A DNA stretch of 47,016 nucleotides, from the IMG/VR virus record IMGVR_UViG_3300036715_000269, positions 1 through 47,016 of that record; one strand, written 5' to 3'. The number at the start of each line of letters is the position of its first letter. The first letter of the stretch is position 1. This document shows, in pieces, positions 30,326 to 39,884 of the stretch. Under the pieces are notes generated by a model. The model had not been told where the DNA came from and searched no databases. It was given only the letters and a program-made list of their open reading frames with translations. Origin of the DNA: a virus. The position numbers and the translations under genes are program-made.

Positions 30326-32247
30326 TGTCCAATGTGATTGACAGTTTTCTCGTCGCGCTAGGGTTCCAGACGGACACCAGTGGCGCGGAGGAGTACAAGA
30401 AAAGTCTCGAGTCTGTCGAGAAGACTGTGGCCACAGTTATGGGAGCCGCAGCAGCGGCCGCGGGCATTATCGGCTGGGCGGTTCATAAGGCCGCTGCTTC
30501 CATGGGTGAGCTTTACAGCTTCGCAGAGCTCAACGAGGTCAGTGCTCGCAGCATGGAGGCGCTGGGCAAGATTGCAGTGGAGAACGACGGGTCGCTGGAG
30601 GGTATGAAATCCACAGTGCAGTCGCTCAACAAAGTGATCGGTGAAGCAGCCCTGGGCCTGGGGCGCGGTGCAATGACATTCGAGAAGCTGAATATGTCCG
30701 CAAAGAACGCGGACGGTTCGGTTAAGAATGTTGATGACATCCTGTCCGAGGTTGCTGACAAGATGCAGGGGCTCTCCAGGCAGGAGCAGCTCGCACTAGG
30801 CGCCAAGCTGGGCATTGACCCTCAGTTCGTTAAGGTGCTGGCACAGGGCTCGGAGAACCTGAAGCAGTTACGCGAGGAAGCGGAGCTCTTCAACCCTTTC
30901 AAGGAAGGGGATTACGAGCTGGCTGACAAGGTGGATAAATTGTTCATCAAGGCAAGCAAGTCCGTCGGCGTGTTCGCCAAGCAGATCGCGGTCAGCATGT
31001 TCCCCGTCATCAAACAGATGCTCGAGGGATATCTTGCATGGTTCAAGGAGTTCCGCAAAGGTGGGGCAGAGAACTTCGGCAAGGTGCTGAAGGTGATTGT
31101 GGCAGTGCTCCAGACGATGTGGGACTGGACTGTTCGTGTCATTACAGCGGTGAAGAACTTTATCAGCTGGCTTACCGAATTCAAAATCGTCGTATGGGCG
31201 TCTTATGCTGCACTAACTGCATTCGTTGCGATCAAGACGTATAACTTTTTCATGGATGCGGCGAAAGGTGTAATCGGGCTGACCCGAACCCTGCTCGCGT
31301 TCAATGCCACTGCTCTGTTCATACCGATCCTTATCGGTGCGATCATTATTGCGGTGGCGCTGCTTATTGACGAGTTCGTCAACTTCAAGGAGGGAAACGA
31401 ATCCTTCCTGGGCGACCTTGTTAAGGACTACCCTCAACTCCTGGACGTCATAAACAAGATCAGTGACGGCGTGAATGCCGTTATCTCTTGGGTGACGAAC
31501 TTGTTCAATGAGCTGCTACCTGCTTTCACCGACCTCGGGAATGCGCTGCTGCGATTGTTCACAGCACTGTGGCCAGTAGTGCAGTTCGTGTTCCAGGCCA
31601 TTGGCGTAATCATTATGGCGGTCTATCCGATCGTGCTGTGGTTGGCTACGCAAATCATCATCCTTATCACTTGGGCGATCGAGACTGCGATTGGGATTGT
31701 GACTTGGCTGGTGGAAGCGTTCGCGACGGTGGTCGGCGCCATTGCTACTGGTATCTCTTGGGTGACGAACTTCCTTGTGAGCGCATGGCAGCTCGCAGTG
31801 AGCGCGGTGTCTTTATCCATTGGAATTCTGGTGAGCCTGTTCACTGGTGCATGGGATGCCATCAAAGCGTCCTTCACTGCTGTGTTCGATTGGATCTCCG
31901 CCAGGATAGATTCGGTGGTGGGCGCGGTGAAATCCGCTGTGGAATGGGTTGGCAAGGCCACTGGGCTTGGCTCGGTACAGATAGCAGCGAGCGCACAGGG
32001 CGGCGGGGCCGGCACAGGCCTTTCTACGGGTGCAGCCAATACCCTTGCAAGCAATGGCCCGATCGGCGTAGCAGCGGGCCCGCAGCAAGGCGGCACCAGC
32101 AACATCACAACGACCACGACCGTGAATGTTCCGAGCATTGTGGTCAACAGTCCGGATCCCACGAAAGCGGGGCAGTCAGTTCGCGAAGAACTCAACAAAG
32201 CGAATCGCTCGTCGGTTCGTAACGGTCAATCGGCGGTGTTGCTATGA
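30325..32247 (+). CDS. Tape measure protein
   Basis: 640 aa. Helical N-terminal region (EEYKKSLESVEKTVATVM), then several long hydrophobic segments between about 295 and 510 (for example ALFIPILIGAIIIAVALLI), and a Gly/Ala/Thr-rich C-terminus before the end. It spans the tail tube and fixes tail length: at about 1.5 angstrom per residue, 640 residues predict a tail near 95 nm. The hydrophobic parts probably enter the host membrane at ejection. Order after the chaperone confirms the assignment. Confidence 0.9.
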   Translation: MSNVIDSFLVALGFQTDTSGAEEYKKSLESVEKTVATVMGAAAAAAGIIGWAVHKAAASMGELYSFAELNEVSARSMEALGKIAVENDGSLEGMKSTVQSLNKVIGEAALGLGRGAMTFEKLNMSAKNADGSVKNVDDILSEVADKMQGLSRQEQLALGAKLGIDPQFVKVLAQGSENLKQLREEAELFNPFKEGDYELADKVDKLFIKASKSVGVFAKQIAVSMFPVIKQMLEGYLAWFKEFRKGGAENFGKVLKVIVAVLQTMWDWTVRVITAVKNFISWLTEFKIVVWASYAALTAFVAIKTYNFFMDAAKGVIGLTRTLLAFNATALFIPILIGAIIIAVALLIDEFVNFKEGNESFLGDLVKDYPQLLDVINKISDGVNAVISWVTNLFNELLPAFTDLGNALLRLFTALWPVVQFVFQAIGVIIMAVYPIVLWLATQIIILITWAIETAIGIVTWLVEAFATVVGAIATGISWVTNFLVSAWQLAVSAVSLSIGILVSLFTGAWDAIKASFTAVFDWISARIDSVVGAVKSAVEWVGKATGLGSVQIAASAQGGGAGTGLSTGAANTLASNGPIGVAAGPQQGGTSNITTTTTVNVPSIVVNSPDPTKAGQSVREELNKANRSSVRNGQSAVLL

Positions 32248-32813
32248 GCGAACTGACAATCATTCCAAGGGGCTTCGGTGGGCTAGTGTTCGATGCTGTG
32301 TTCGAAGAAGATCACACGCTCGAGCTAGAGGTGACCGACAATCCGGTGGAGACTGGTGTCAGCATCACTGACCACGCTTTCATGAAGCCTTACAAGGTCA
32401 AGATCACCGCTGGCGTGTCTAACACCCCGCTGACGGTCAAGGACGACGGTTACGGGGAGGGCGACCAGCGTACCCGCGAAGCGTTCAAGAAGCTCGAGGC
32501 CCTTATGCGTACCCGCGAGCCGTTTGATGTGCAGACAGGGCTGAAGCTCTATTCGAACATGCTATGCACCAGCGTGAACACCACACAGGACGCAGGCACT
32601 GCGAACGTGCTGGTGTTCACTGCGGACTTGCGCGAGATTATTATCGTGCAGACGCAGGCGATCACATATCCGCCCCGTGCTTCCGGTAAAGCTGCAAACC
32701 AAGCGGGCAAGAAGAAGACGCAAGGTGAAAAGCAGTCGAAGGAAGAAACGGCCACAGTGAAGAAACAATCCCTAGCGAAACGCCTCACAGGTGCTTTCGG
32801 AGGGGGGAGGTAA
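32244..32813 (+). CDS. Dit-like baseplate/tail-tip protein
   Basis: 189 aa. Residues 1-~135 are beta-rich (FGGLVFDAVFEEDHTLELEVTDNPVETG), matching the N-terminal domain of phage Dit-like hub proteins. Residues ~145-189 are Lys/Gln/Thr-rich and probably disordered. It follows the tape measure gene with an ATGA overlap, as expected. Confidence 0.78.
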   Translation: MSELTIIPRGFGGLVFDAVFEEDHTLELEVTDNPVETGVSITDHAFMKPYKVKITAGVSNTPLTVKDDGYGEGDQRTREAFKKLEALMRTREPFDVQTGLKLYSNMLCTSVNTTQDAGTANVLVFTADLREIIIVQTQAITYPPRASGKAANQAGKKKTQGEKQSKEETATVKKQSLAKRLTGAFGGGR

Positions 32814-32821
32814 GATAAGCG

Positions 32822-33157
32822 ATGTTTGAGATCCCTGTAACAGCCGACGCTGCACAATCCTTCACGACCCAATTGGGTGACGCGAAGTTTGTGTTTGACT
32901 TGCAATGGAATGACCGGACTGCACAGTTCAGCTTGACCCTTACGAATGAAGACACTCAGCAGGTGTATTTCGAAGGGCTTCCGCTCGTACTAGGCACCGA
33001 TCATCTTGAGCCTTACAATTACGGCATCGGATCACTACTCGTGGTCGATACCAGCAACACGGGGCGCGAAGCTACGCTGACAGATTTCGGCGATCGCGTC
33101 AAACTCTATTGGTTCTCAGAGGACGAGAAAGCTAATGCAATCAGTGCGTCAGTATAA
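32822..33157 (+). CDS. Baseplate plug protein
   Basis: 111 aa beta-rich protein. FVFDLQWNDRTAQFSLTL and GLPLVLGTDHLEPYN match the plug domain described for cyanophage Pam3 gp18 and found in other simple contractile tails. It would close the tube end at the hub before contraction. It overlaps the next gene by 23 bases. Confidence 0.75.
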   Translation: MFEIPVTADAAQSFTTQLGDAKFVFDLQWNDRTAQFSLTLTNEDTQQVYFEGLPLVLGTDHLEPYNYGIGSLLVVDTSNTGREATLTDFGDRVKLYWFSEDEKANAISASV

Positions 33158-34064
33158 GCGCCACACGCAAGTCATCATCGGGAAGGGCGGTAACGGCCTC
33201 CTGATTGAGAACTTGCGGATTGCATTTGAGGTCGTTAAAGATCATCAGTCCGCTCCGAACAGTGCCAACATCAAAATCTATAACCTCAACGACCAGCATC
33301 AAGCGCAGATTCGCACCGAGTTCGACGATGTGATCTTGAATGCAGGGTACGAGGGCGCCGAAGCGGTTCTGTTCCGCGGTAACGTGCGCCATGTGTATCG
33401 CTACCGCGACGGGAACGACTGGATCGTTGAAATAGACTGCGGCGACGGAGACCGTGATTTCCGCGGAGCTGTGGTCAATGAAACCCTGTCCGCTGGTGTA
33501 AGCGACACACAGCTCGTTGAGCGTGTATGCGGTAACTTCAGCACGACCAAGAAGGGCAGCGTCAAGGGTGTAGGAGCTACACCCCGTCTCCGCGGCAAGG
33601 TGGTGAGCGGTAACGCTCGCACGGTGCTGGACGACATTGCACGTCAGCATGACTGCAATTGGAGCATCCAAGACGGACGCTTGCAGATCGTTAAGTCTAA
33701 CGGCGTGCTGGATACCGAAGCAATTTTGATCAACGATGATACGGGTATGCTCGGGGCGCCACAACAGGACGACAAGGGTATCAAGGTCAAGACCTTGCTC
33801 AATCCCATGTACCAGATCAACGGTCGCATCCATCTGGATAACGACAACATCAAAAAGAAGAAAAAGAAGATCGGTGAAACCGCTTCAGACGAAGACGTCA
33901 ACTCAACCAAGAAGCAGGAGAAAGAACCTGCACGCTTGGACCCTGACGGCATCTATAAGATTTACAAGCTGACGCATAAAGGTGACAACAGGGGCCAGGA
34001 TTGGGTCACTGAGGTTGAGTGCGTTAGCATGGACAGCGCGTTCCCGCAGAAGGGGGCGAAATGA
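33135..34064 (+). CDS. Baseplate hub protein (gp27/gpD-like)
   Basis: 309 aa. IIGKGGNGLLIENLRIAFEV at the start, NSANIKIYNLN and LFRGNVRHVYRYRDGNDWIVEIDCGDGDRDF-type hub segments; the C-terminal part is YKIYKLTHKGDNRGQDWVTEVECVSM. A Lys-rich loop (KKKKKK near residue 240) is inserted before it. It forms the trimeric hub that carries the spike. Confidence 0.8.
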   Translation: MQSVRQYKRHTQVIIGKGGNGLLIENLRIAFEVVKDHQSAPNSANIKIYNLNDQHQAQIRTEFDDVILNAGYEGAEAVLFRGNVRHVYRYRDGNDWIVEIDCGDGDRDFRGAVVNETLSAGVSDTQLVERVCGNFSTTKKGSVKGVGATPRLRGKVVSGNARTVLDDIARQHDCNWSIQDGRLQIVKSNGVLDTEAILINDDTGMLGAPQQDDKGIKVKTLLNPMYQINGRIHLDNDNIKKKKKKIGETASDEDVNSTKKQEKEPARLDPDGIYKIYKLTHKGDNRGQDWVTEVECVSMDSAFPQKGAK

Positions 34065-34684
34065 GTTCCGGTGTAGTAAGCGACATCCGCGATCAGGCAC
34101 AGAAAGCAGCCAACGGTGACGAGGCGTACAAAGCCCACATCGACGCGGCTCTTAAGAACCTGCATACCAGCCTTCCCGGAGTGGTGCAGAGCTACGATGC
34201 GGCCACGCAGACGGTAAGCGTGCAGCCTGCGATCAAGCGTGTGTTCAGCGAGAAGGGTGCCACACCTCTGCCCGTGTGCGTAGATGTTCCAGTATGCTTT
34301 CCAGGTGGCGGTGACTTCTACCTGACCTTCCCCGTGAATGCTGGTGACGACTGCATCCTGGTGTTCAGCGAACGCTGCATTGACTTTTGGCACGCGAACG
34401 GTGGCGTTCAGTTGCCCGCTGAATATAGATTACACGACCTTTCGGATGCGTTTGCAATTGTCGGAGTGAATAGTCAACCTCGGAAACTTGCAAGCGTGCA
34501 GACTGATGGTGCAGAGCTTCGCACCCGCGATCGCAGTACCTACATCAAGCTGACGAACGGTACGATCTACATCAAGGGAAACATCACGCACAGCGGTGGC
34601 ACAATCAGCAGCAACGGCAAGAACATCGGCTCGACCCATACACACAATGAGACGGGAACCGTCACGAATGGACCTAACCCATGA
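34061..34684 (+). CDS. Central spike protein (gp138/gpV-like)
   Basis: 207 aa. The N-terminal OB-like domain has LPGVVQSYDAATQTVSVQP and VPVCFPGGGDFYLTFPV, then a repetitive beta-helix (YIKLTNGTIYIKGNI) and the tip STHTHNETGTVTNGPNP. The HxH near the C-terminus is the pattern that binds iron at the tip of P2 gpV and phi92 gp138. It would pierce the outer membrane. Coupled to its neighbours by ATGA. Confidence 0.87.
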   Translation: MSSGVVSDIRDQAQKAANGDEAYKAHIDAALKNLHTSLPGVVQSYDAATQTVSVQPAIKRVFSEKGATPLPVCVDVPVCFPGGGDFYLTFPVNAGDDCILVFSERCIDFWHANGGVQLPAEYRLHDLSDAFAIVGVNSQPRKLASVQTDGAELRTRDRSTYIKLTNGTIYIKGNITHSGGTISSNGKNIGSTHTHNETGTVTNGPNP

Positions 34685-35037
34685 GAGTGAGACGCATTGA
34701 CAAGAACCATGACATGACCTTCGGTCGTGGTCGCGGTAACTTTGCTGACGCTGCTGAGTCGGTAGCACAGCGCGTGAAGACCCGACTCTACCTGCTGAAT
34801 GGTGAATGGTTCTTGGACACGACTGCTGGCGTGCCCTACCTGCAAAAGATCGCAACGAAACCCGCCGACCTTGCTTATGCCGAGTCGGTGCTGAAGCAGA
34901 CCATTCTGCAGACGGATGGGGTGGCCACAATTTCGCAGTGGCAAGCAGACCTCAATCCCAATAACCGTCGCCTGAGCGTGTCGTGCAATGTGACGACAAT
35001 CTACGGAACGATAGAGAACATAATGGTGACTATATGA
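34681..35037 (+). CDS. Baseplate wedge protein (gp25/W-like)
   Basis: 118 aa. RLYLLNGEWFLDTTAGVPY followed by VLKQTILQTDGVATI is the LysM-free gp25/W-like pattern seen in simple contractile tails. It connects sheath and wedge. ATGA overlap with the J gene. Confidence 0.83.
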   Translation: MRVRRIDKNHDMTFGRGRGNFADAAESVAQRVKTRLYLLNGEWFLDTTAGVPYLQKIATKPADLAYAESVLKQTILQTDGVATISQWQADLNPNNRRLSVSCNVTTIYGTIENIMVTI

Positions 35038-36185
35038 CGCAAGTAACAAGCCTTGGGTTCCTCCGCACCCGCTTAGACGAACGGCTGGACCAGCTCAAAG
35101 AAGCCTATCGCGACATCTACGGGCAGGACATCAGCATCGAGCCCGACGACATGGACGGTCAGTTCCTTGGAATCCTGTCCGAGCGCCTGTCCGACCTCGA
35201 CCAGCTTGCGGAAGACATCTACAACAGCTTCAACCCTCAGCTGGCAACAGGTGTAAGCCAGTCCCGGCTGGTGCAGCTTAACGGCATACGCCGCATTGCA
35301 GGCACGTACAGCACGGCAGACGCCACGCTCAATGGTACTCCAGGGGTAACAGTGCCTGCGGGCAGCTTGGTGAAGAGCTCGGTCGATAATACTTCCTGGG
35401 CAACCACTGCTGACGCTACCTTTGACGGGAACGGTCTTGCGACGGTGACGCTGAAGTGCGTGACGCTCGCAGCTATCACGGCAAGCGCAGCGACGCTGAC
35501 AAAGATTGACACCCCGATCTACGGCTGGTTCAGCGTAACGAACGCGAATGCTGCTACCGTGGGCCGCGCTGAAGAGACAGACGAAGAGCTTCGCATCCGC
35601 CGACGTGGAAGCACGAACACCCCTGCACTCTGCATCGTTGATGCTGTGTATGGCGGGCTGACAAACCTGTCCGGCGTGCGTCCTGCACGAGTCTATGAGA
35701 ACGCTTCGGACGTAGTTGATGGGAACGGGCAGGCAGCTCACTCCATCTATTGCGTCGTTGAAGGCGGTGTCGTAGCTGATATCGCTGCATTGATCTGGAA
35801 GAACAAGACAGCGGGAACCACGACGATCGGAACGACGAGCACTGTGGTCAATGACTCGCAGGGCCTGCCCCACACAGTAAAGTTCAGCCGTCCAGTTTAT
35901 TCGGACATCTATATCACTGTAAATGTGACAAAGCGCACGGGATACCCGACAGACGGTACAGCGCGGATCAAGGCTGCACTGGTGGCCTACGGTTTGACGC
36001 TGGGCATCGGAGAACCGTCTTTGGTCAGCAGGCTATACACTCCTGTCAATACTATCCCGAACCACTTTATCACCTCCATCTATCAGGGGCTTGCACCTGC
36101 TCCCGGAACTGCTGGAAACATCACTCCAACCTTTGACGGATTGATTCGCATCGATGCGTCACGCATAGTAGTGAATGAGACATGA
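35034..36185 (+). CDS. Baseplate assembly protein J-like
   Basis: 383 aa from ATG 35034 (ATGA). The start GFLRTRLDERLDQLKEAYRD, the Thr/Ala-rich Ig-like middle and RRRGSTNTPALCIVDAVYGGLTNLSGV identify the baseplate_J family (T4 gp6/P2 gpJ). It builds the wedge ring. The end carries NHFITSIYQGLAPAPGTAGN. Confidence 0.9.
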   Translation: MTQVTSLGFLRTRLDERLDQLKEAYRDIYGQDISIEPDDMDGQFLGILSERLSDLDQLAEDIYNSFNPQLATGVSQSRLVQLNGIRRIAGTYSTADATLNGTPGVTVPAGSLVKSSVDNTSWATTADATFDGNGLATVTLKCVTLAAITASAATLTKIDTPIYGWFSVTNANAATVGRAEETDEELRIRRRGSTNTPALCIVDAVYGGLTNLSGVRPARVYENASDVVDGNGQAAHSIYCVVEGGVVADIAALIWKNKTAGTTTIGTTSTVVNDSQGLPHTVKFSRPVYSDIYITVNVTKRTGYPTDGTARIKAALVAYGLTLGIGEPSLVSRLYTPVNTIPNHFITSIYQGLAPAPGTAGNITPTFDGLIRIDASRIVVNET

Positions 36186-36886
36186 CATCCGCTTACATTG
36201 ACCACGCTGTAGAGGCTCGTTCGCGGGTCGCTATGCAATACACCGAGAGCGCAAGGTTTCTAACGACCTTGTCCGCTCTTGCTGGTAAATGCCAGGAGCT
36301 GGAAGACGTCCTTCTGTCCTTGAAAGAAGTGAGTGACATCGATCTTGCTCAAGGGGTACAATTGGACGTGATTGGGGACATAGTCGGAATATCCCGTTAC
36401 ATTCCGAACGCTATGCTTCTACCCTTCTTCGGGTTTGACGATACTGCGGGAGGTTATGTTTTCGGTGAGGATGACAATCCAGCAGTTGGCGCACGCTTCC
36501 GGGACGAAGACGAACCGTATGCAGCGACCAGCGTTCTGGGCGACCCCGAGTTTCGTTTAATTATACGTGCGAAGATTATTAAGAACCATGCGATCGGAAC
36601 GAATGAAGACATCCTGGCGGGTATGGCGTACATCTTTCAAGGTGCGCTCAACGTCGTCGAAGACAATGGCGGGATGTCGATTCGTATTGCAGTGGGCCGA
36701 AACCTTTCGCTCGTTGAGCAGACCCTCGTTCGTCAGCTTGACTTGCTTCCCCGCCCGGGAGGCGTGCAGATCACTTCAATGGTCAGCTTCACTCCAGGTG
36801 CGTTCTTTGGGTTTGACGATCAAACAGGCGCTCTCGGGTTTGACGATGCGTCTCCCGTTGGCGGTATCTTTGCAGAGGAGTTTTAA
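36182..36886 (+). CDS. Baseplate protein I-like (DUF2612)
   Basis: 234 aa. DLAQGVQLDVIGDIVGISR and PEFRLIIRAKIIKNHAIGTNEDIL are the DUF2612 signature (wedge/fibre adaptor). The repeated FFGFDDxxGxxxFxx units near 82-95 and 210-225 are a known feature of the family. It attaches tail fibres to the baseplate. Confidence 0.87.
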   Translation: MTSAYIDHAVEARSRVAMQYTESARFLTTLSALAGKCQELEDVLLSLKEVSDIDLAQGVQLDVIGDIVGISRYIPNAMLLPFFGFDDTAGGYVFGEDDNPAVGARFRDEDEPYAATSVLGDPEFRLIIRAKIIKNHAIGTNEDILAGMAYIFQGALNVVEDNGGMSIRIAVGRNLSLVEQTLVRQLDLLPRPGGVQITSMVSFTPGAFFGFDDQTGALGFDDASPVGGIFAEEF

Positions 36887-36889
36887 TCA

Positions 36890-37927
36890 ATGACACAATA
36901 TACGAAACCGACCGTCCTTCCCGCATGGGGCGAGTCCGCTGGTGGTGCAGACGTTCTGCAACCTTCCAACGCAGAAATCCAGGCAGGCTGGCCCCTGACC
37001 AGTGTGCCCCCTTCTCGCAAGCGGTTCAACTGGATTCTGAAGTATCTCGCCCAGGGTGTACGGTATATGATGCAAATTGGCATCCCAGTGTGGGATGCTA
37101 CCGAAGACTACCCTGTGGGCGCTCGCGTACTTGCCAGCGACGGTAAGACATACAAGTGCATCCAGACAGGCATCAATAAAGATCCAACGACACAGACTGC
37201 ATATTGGACTCGCTGGGGCTTTACCCTTGCAGAACTTAATGCCGAGGCAACGACGCCAGCGCAGTTCGACAACAGCACATCGCTGGCAACGACCGCGTTC
37301 GTCAAGCGGTCAGGGCTTCTGTTCAATAGTTGGACAACCTATTCCGCGACGGGGAACATTCTCCTTGCGGATGCAGGCAAGCCAATCCAGCTTTCGCCGA
37401 CCACACCTATCACTTTGACGCTACCGGCTGCGAATGCAGCGCCGAGCGGCGTAGCGATTTTCCTGAGAAATACCGGGTCTTCCACCGCCACCATCCAGCG
37501 TTTCGGTAGCGACACACTCGTAGTTGGGATCGACGGGGCCAGGACATCAATCGTCGTGCAGCCTGGGGATGACCTGATGCTGATCACAAACTCAGTTAAC
37601 AATTGGTTTTGCGTCTCCGGGTCAGCACAGCTTTCTGGATCAGGCCAGTTTTCGGCATCCGTCAGCGGAAATGGCTACAAGAAGGGGCCTGCCGGTGAGA
37701 TTGATCAGTGGGTCTATGCGACTACGGGGACGACCAACGCCGGCAGCATGATGGTCACCCTGCCTGTCGCCTTTTCGTCAGGCTTCCTGTCTGCAATTGC
37801 CTGCTCGGCTAACTACTCTAATCCGGCTACTGCTGTCGGCATTGGCGGTGGAAGCACCTTGACCCAGATACAGGTATATTTCGCAGCGAACACATCCGGC
37901 GTATTTGTTCGCGTACTTGGAAAATAA
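36890..37927 (+). CDS. Tail fibre protein
   Basis: 345 aa. N-terminal anchor with WGESAGGADVLQPSNAEIQAGW, a chitin-binding-like YPVGARVLASDGKTYKCIQ, a linker with NSTSLATTAFVK, Thr/Gly-rich beta repeats, and a C-terminal domain GNGYKKGPAGEIDQWVYA like that of gp53-type fibres. The last part is likely the receptor-binding head and the most variable piece of the genome. Confidence 0.85.
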   Translation: MTQYTKPTVLPAWGESAGGADVLQPSNAEIQAGWPLTSVPPSRKRFNWILKYLAQGVRYMMQIGIPVWDATEDYPVGARVLASDGKTYKCIQTGINKDPTTQTAYWTRWGFTLAELNAEATTPAQFDNSTSLATTAFVKRSGLLFNSWTTYSATGNILLADAGKPIQLSPTTPITLTLPAANAAPSGVAIFLRNTGSSTATIQRFGSDTLVVGIDGARTSIVVQPGDDLMLITNSVNNWFCVSGSAQLSGSGQFSASVSGNGYKKGPAGEIDQWVYATTGTTNAGSMMVTLPVAFSSGFLSAIACSANYSNPATAVGIGGGSTLTQIQVYFAANTSGVFVRVLGK

Positions 37928-37940
37928 CGGAGGTAACACC

Positions 37941-38477
37941 ATGCGATTCAGCAAAACCACCGGATGCTTCTACCCCGACGACATCCAATACCAGAATCTG
38001 CCCGCCGACTTGATCGACGTCCCGCACGAGGATTTCGACACTGCGATGGCCCGCAATCCAGGCGACACGCTCGATGTCGTAAATGGCCGCGTCGTTGTTG
38101 TGCAGAAACCAGCCCTACCCGCTGCGGTGAAAGCTGCAAAATGGAGTGAAATTAAAAACGAGCGCGACCGCCGAATTCAGAACGGTGGTTACAAGGTGGG
38201 AACGAAATGGTTCCATTCCGACACGTTCAGTCGCACACAGCAGATGGGCCTTGTCATAATGGGTGCAAGCATTCCCGAGAACACGCCTTGGAAGACCATG
38301 GACGGGAGCACTGTGGTCATGACGCAGACGCTCGCTGGGCAGATCTTCGCTACTGCGGCAGGCAGTGACATTGCTATCTTCGCCACTGCGGAAGCGCACA
38401 AGGCAGCAATGGAAGCGTCCGCAGACCCTGCCACCTACGATTTCTCAACGGGTTGGCCTATGAGCTTCGGAGAGTGA
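37941..38477 (+). CDS. Tail fibre assembly-type protein (DUF4376)
   Basis: 178 aa from ATG 37941, preceded by GGAGGTAACACC; longer readings lack such a site. MRFSKTTGCFYPDD at the N-terminus is like tail fibre assembly proteins, and KWSEIKNERDRRIQNGGYKVG begins the DUF4376 region. It may be a fibre chaperone or a distal fibre part. Confidence 0.75.
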   Translation: MRFSKTTGCFYPDDIQYQNLPADLIDVPHEDFDTAMARNPGDTLDVVNGRVVVVQKPALPAAVKAAKWSEIKNERDRRIQNGGYKVGTKWFHSDTFSRTQQMGLVIMGASIPENTPWKTMDGSTVVMTQTLAGQIFATAAGSDIAIFATAEAHKAAMEASADPATYDFSTGWPMSFGE

Positions 38478-38478
38478 C

Positions 38479-38811
38479 ATGCTGACCACACTTGCGCTCG
38501 CGTTCCTTACTGTGTATGCACTTTGGGTCTTCTACCTTGCGGTGATGAACCTCAAGCGTGCGAACGACGCGGGCAAGCTGTCCAAGCCTGCAAAGTTCTT
38601 TGGCACCCCTGTTCTCGTGATCGGGTACGTGCTGGACTTTGCATCCAACCTCATATTCACCCTTCCGTTCCTGGACTTGCCCCGTGAGACCACTGTCACA
38701 GCGCGTCTCAAGCGGTATGCAAAAGGCCCTGACGGTTGGCGTAAGCGTGCGGCGCTGTGGTTCGCTGACGACATGCTTGACGATTTCGATCCATCCGGGA
38801 GGCACATATGA
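38479..38811 (+). CDS. Conserved phage membrane protein
   Basis: 110 aa with two hydrophobic segments (2-24 and about 45-65), then LPRETTVTARLKRY and a soluble end FADDMLDDFDPSGRHI. Proteins with this end are common near phage lysis genes; function not known. It could assist lysis. ATGA overlap with the next gene. Confidence 0.65.
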   Translation: MLTTLALAFLTVYALWVFYLAVMNLKRANDAGKLSKPAKFFGTPVLVIGYVLDFASNLIFTLPFLDLPRETTVTARLKRYAKGPDGWRKRAALWFADDMLDDFDPSGRHI

Positions 38812-39251
38812 TCAAGGTCGTATTCAGCAAGCGGGTTCATCCAGGCAGCTACCTGATCCGGGCTGTCACATGGTCCGAGTGGAGCCATTGCGAGCTACTA
38901 CTCCAGGACGGTCGTTTGCTGGGCGCTGCTGCCCCGCATGGTGTCGGTTATGACACGCTGGAGAACAGGCTCGGCATTGCCTCCGCGGTCGCTGTAATGA
39001 GCTTCCCAGGCGATGCAGGTGCAGCAGGAGCGTTCGCCACCGGACAGCTTGGCAAGCCCTACGACTGGAAGGGTGTTGTCGGTATCGGTCTCCACCGTGA
39101 TTGGGAAGAAGACGATTCGTGGTGGTGCAGTGAGTTTGTCGGTAAGGCGCTGCACGAAGGCGGGTTCATGCCCTACCGTGCAGCGTCCATTCAGCGCCTG
39201 ACCCCTCAGCATCTTTGGATGCTTGATCAACCCTTTGAAATTCTCAAGTAA
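38808..39251 (+). CDS. NlpC/P60- or YiiX-like cysteine hydrolase, endolysin candidate
   Basis: 147 aa. WSEWSHCELLL (His) and WWCSEFVGKALHEGG (Cys), with GKPYDWKGVVG between, form the permuted papain-like pattern in which His precedes Cys. Such enzymes cut amide or ester bonds, some in peptidoglycan. It begins in the lysis region after a membrane protein and is one of two candidates for the missing endolysin. No signal peptide. Strong GGAGG upstream. Confidence 0.72.
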   Translation: MIKVVFSKRVHPGSYLIRAVTWSEWSHCELLLQDGRLLGAAAPHGVGYDTLENRLGIASAVAVMSFPGDAGAAGAFATGQLGKPYDWKGVVGIGLHRDWEEDDSWWCSEFVGKALHEGGFMPYRAASIQRLTPQHLWMLDQPFEILK

Positions 39252-39261
39252 GGCCTTCACG

Positions 39262-39579
39262 ATGCAAGACTATGTAAGCGAGCTCCTAGGCATCAAGATG
39301 GCGACGTTGATCGCTTCGTTCCTTGGTGCTGTGGTCAGCCTAAGTTATGTTCCAGAACTAACGCGAGTGCGTCTATTCACCAGCGTGTTCGTAGGTACTT
39401 CTGTCAGCGTGTATGGCGTGCCCCTTGCGTCACATTACATGGGGATCCCGGATTCGCTTGAGCGAGCGATCGCTTTCTTCGCAGGTTTGCTCGCCATGCG
39501 AATGGTGCCCGTATTGTTCCATCTTGTTGATCGGTTCAAGAGCGTGCATCTCCCGTCAGTACCTGACGAAAAGGAGTGA
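39262..39579 (+). CDS. Holin-like membrane protein
   Basis: 105 aa from ATG 39262 (AAGG upstream). Three hydrophobic segments (about 13-32, 39-60, 68-85) and a short charged tail, matching class I holins. It directly follows the hydrolase gene and precedes another small membrane protein. Confidence 0.7.
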   Translation: MQDYVSELLGIKMATLIASFLGAVVSLSYVPELTRVRLFTSVFVGTSVSVYGVPLASHYMGIPDSLERAIAFFAGLLAMRMVPVLFHLVDRFKSVHLPSVPDEKE

Positions 39580-39581
39580 TC

Positions 39582-39884
39582 ATGGAACTCGTGCTCAACA
39601 TTGTGCGAACGCTCGCTTGCTTGTATGTGATCTATGTTTCACTGCTGTGCATCAACCGAATGTCGCGCTGCACGAATCACGTCGTCCGCACCGCATTCGT
39701 TCTGTTGGCAGGTGGTGCGCTCTCCGAGATTGTTTGGATATGGGAATTCGGGCATGTTAGACCCCTGCTCGGGTTCAGCATCTACGAACTGTTTGACACA
39801 GCGTGGATCGTCGGGGTCGCAATCTATGTCGGCATAAGTCAGTGCCGCAGAATCCAAGGAGTCGGAAATGAGACTTGTACTTGA
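39582..39884 (+). CDS. Second small membrane protein (holin/antiholin candidate)
   Basis: 100 aa from ATG 39582, chosen for AGGAG five bases upstream. Three hydrophobic segments. With the preceding gene it forms a pair of membrane proteins of similar size, as in holin/antiholin systems. The role is inferred only from topology and position. Confidence 0.6.
   Translation: MELVLNIVRTLACLYVIYVSLLCINRMSRCTNHVVRTAFVLLAGGALSEIVWIWEFGHVRPLLGFSIYELFDTAWIVGVAIYVGISQCRRIQGVGNETCT

Noticed and set aside
33852-33868. A-rich run in the hub gene as a frameshift site
   Set aside because: The AAAAAG-type run could slip, but the shifted frames give no meaningful continuation and the zero frame continues with a normal hub C-terminus.
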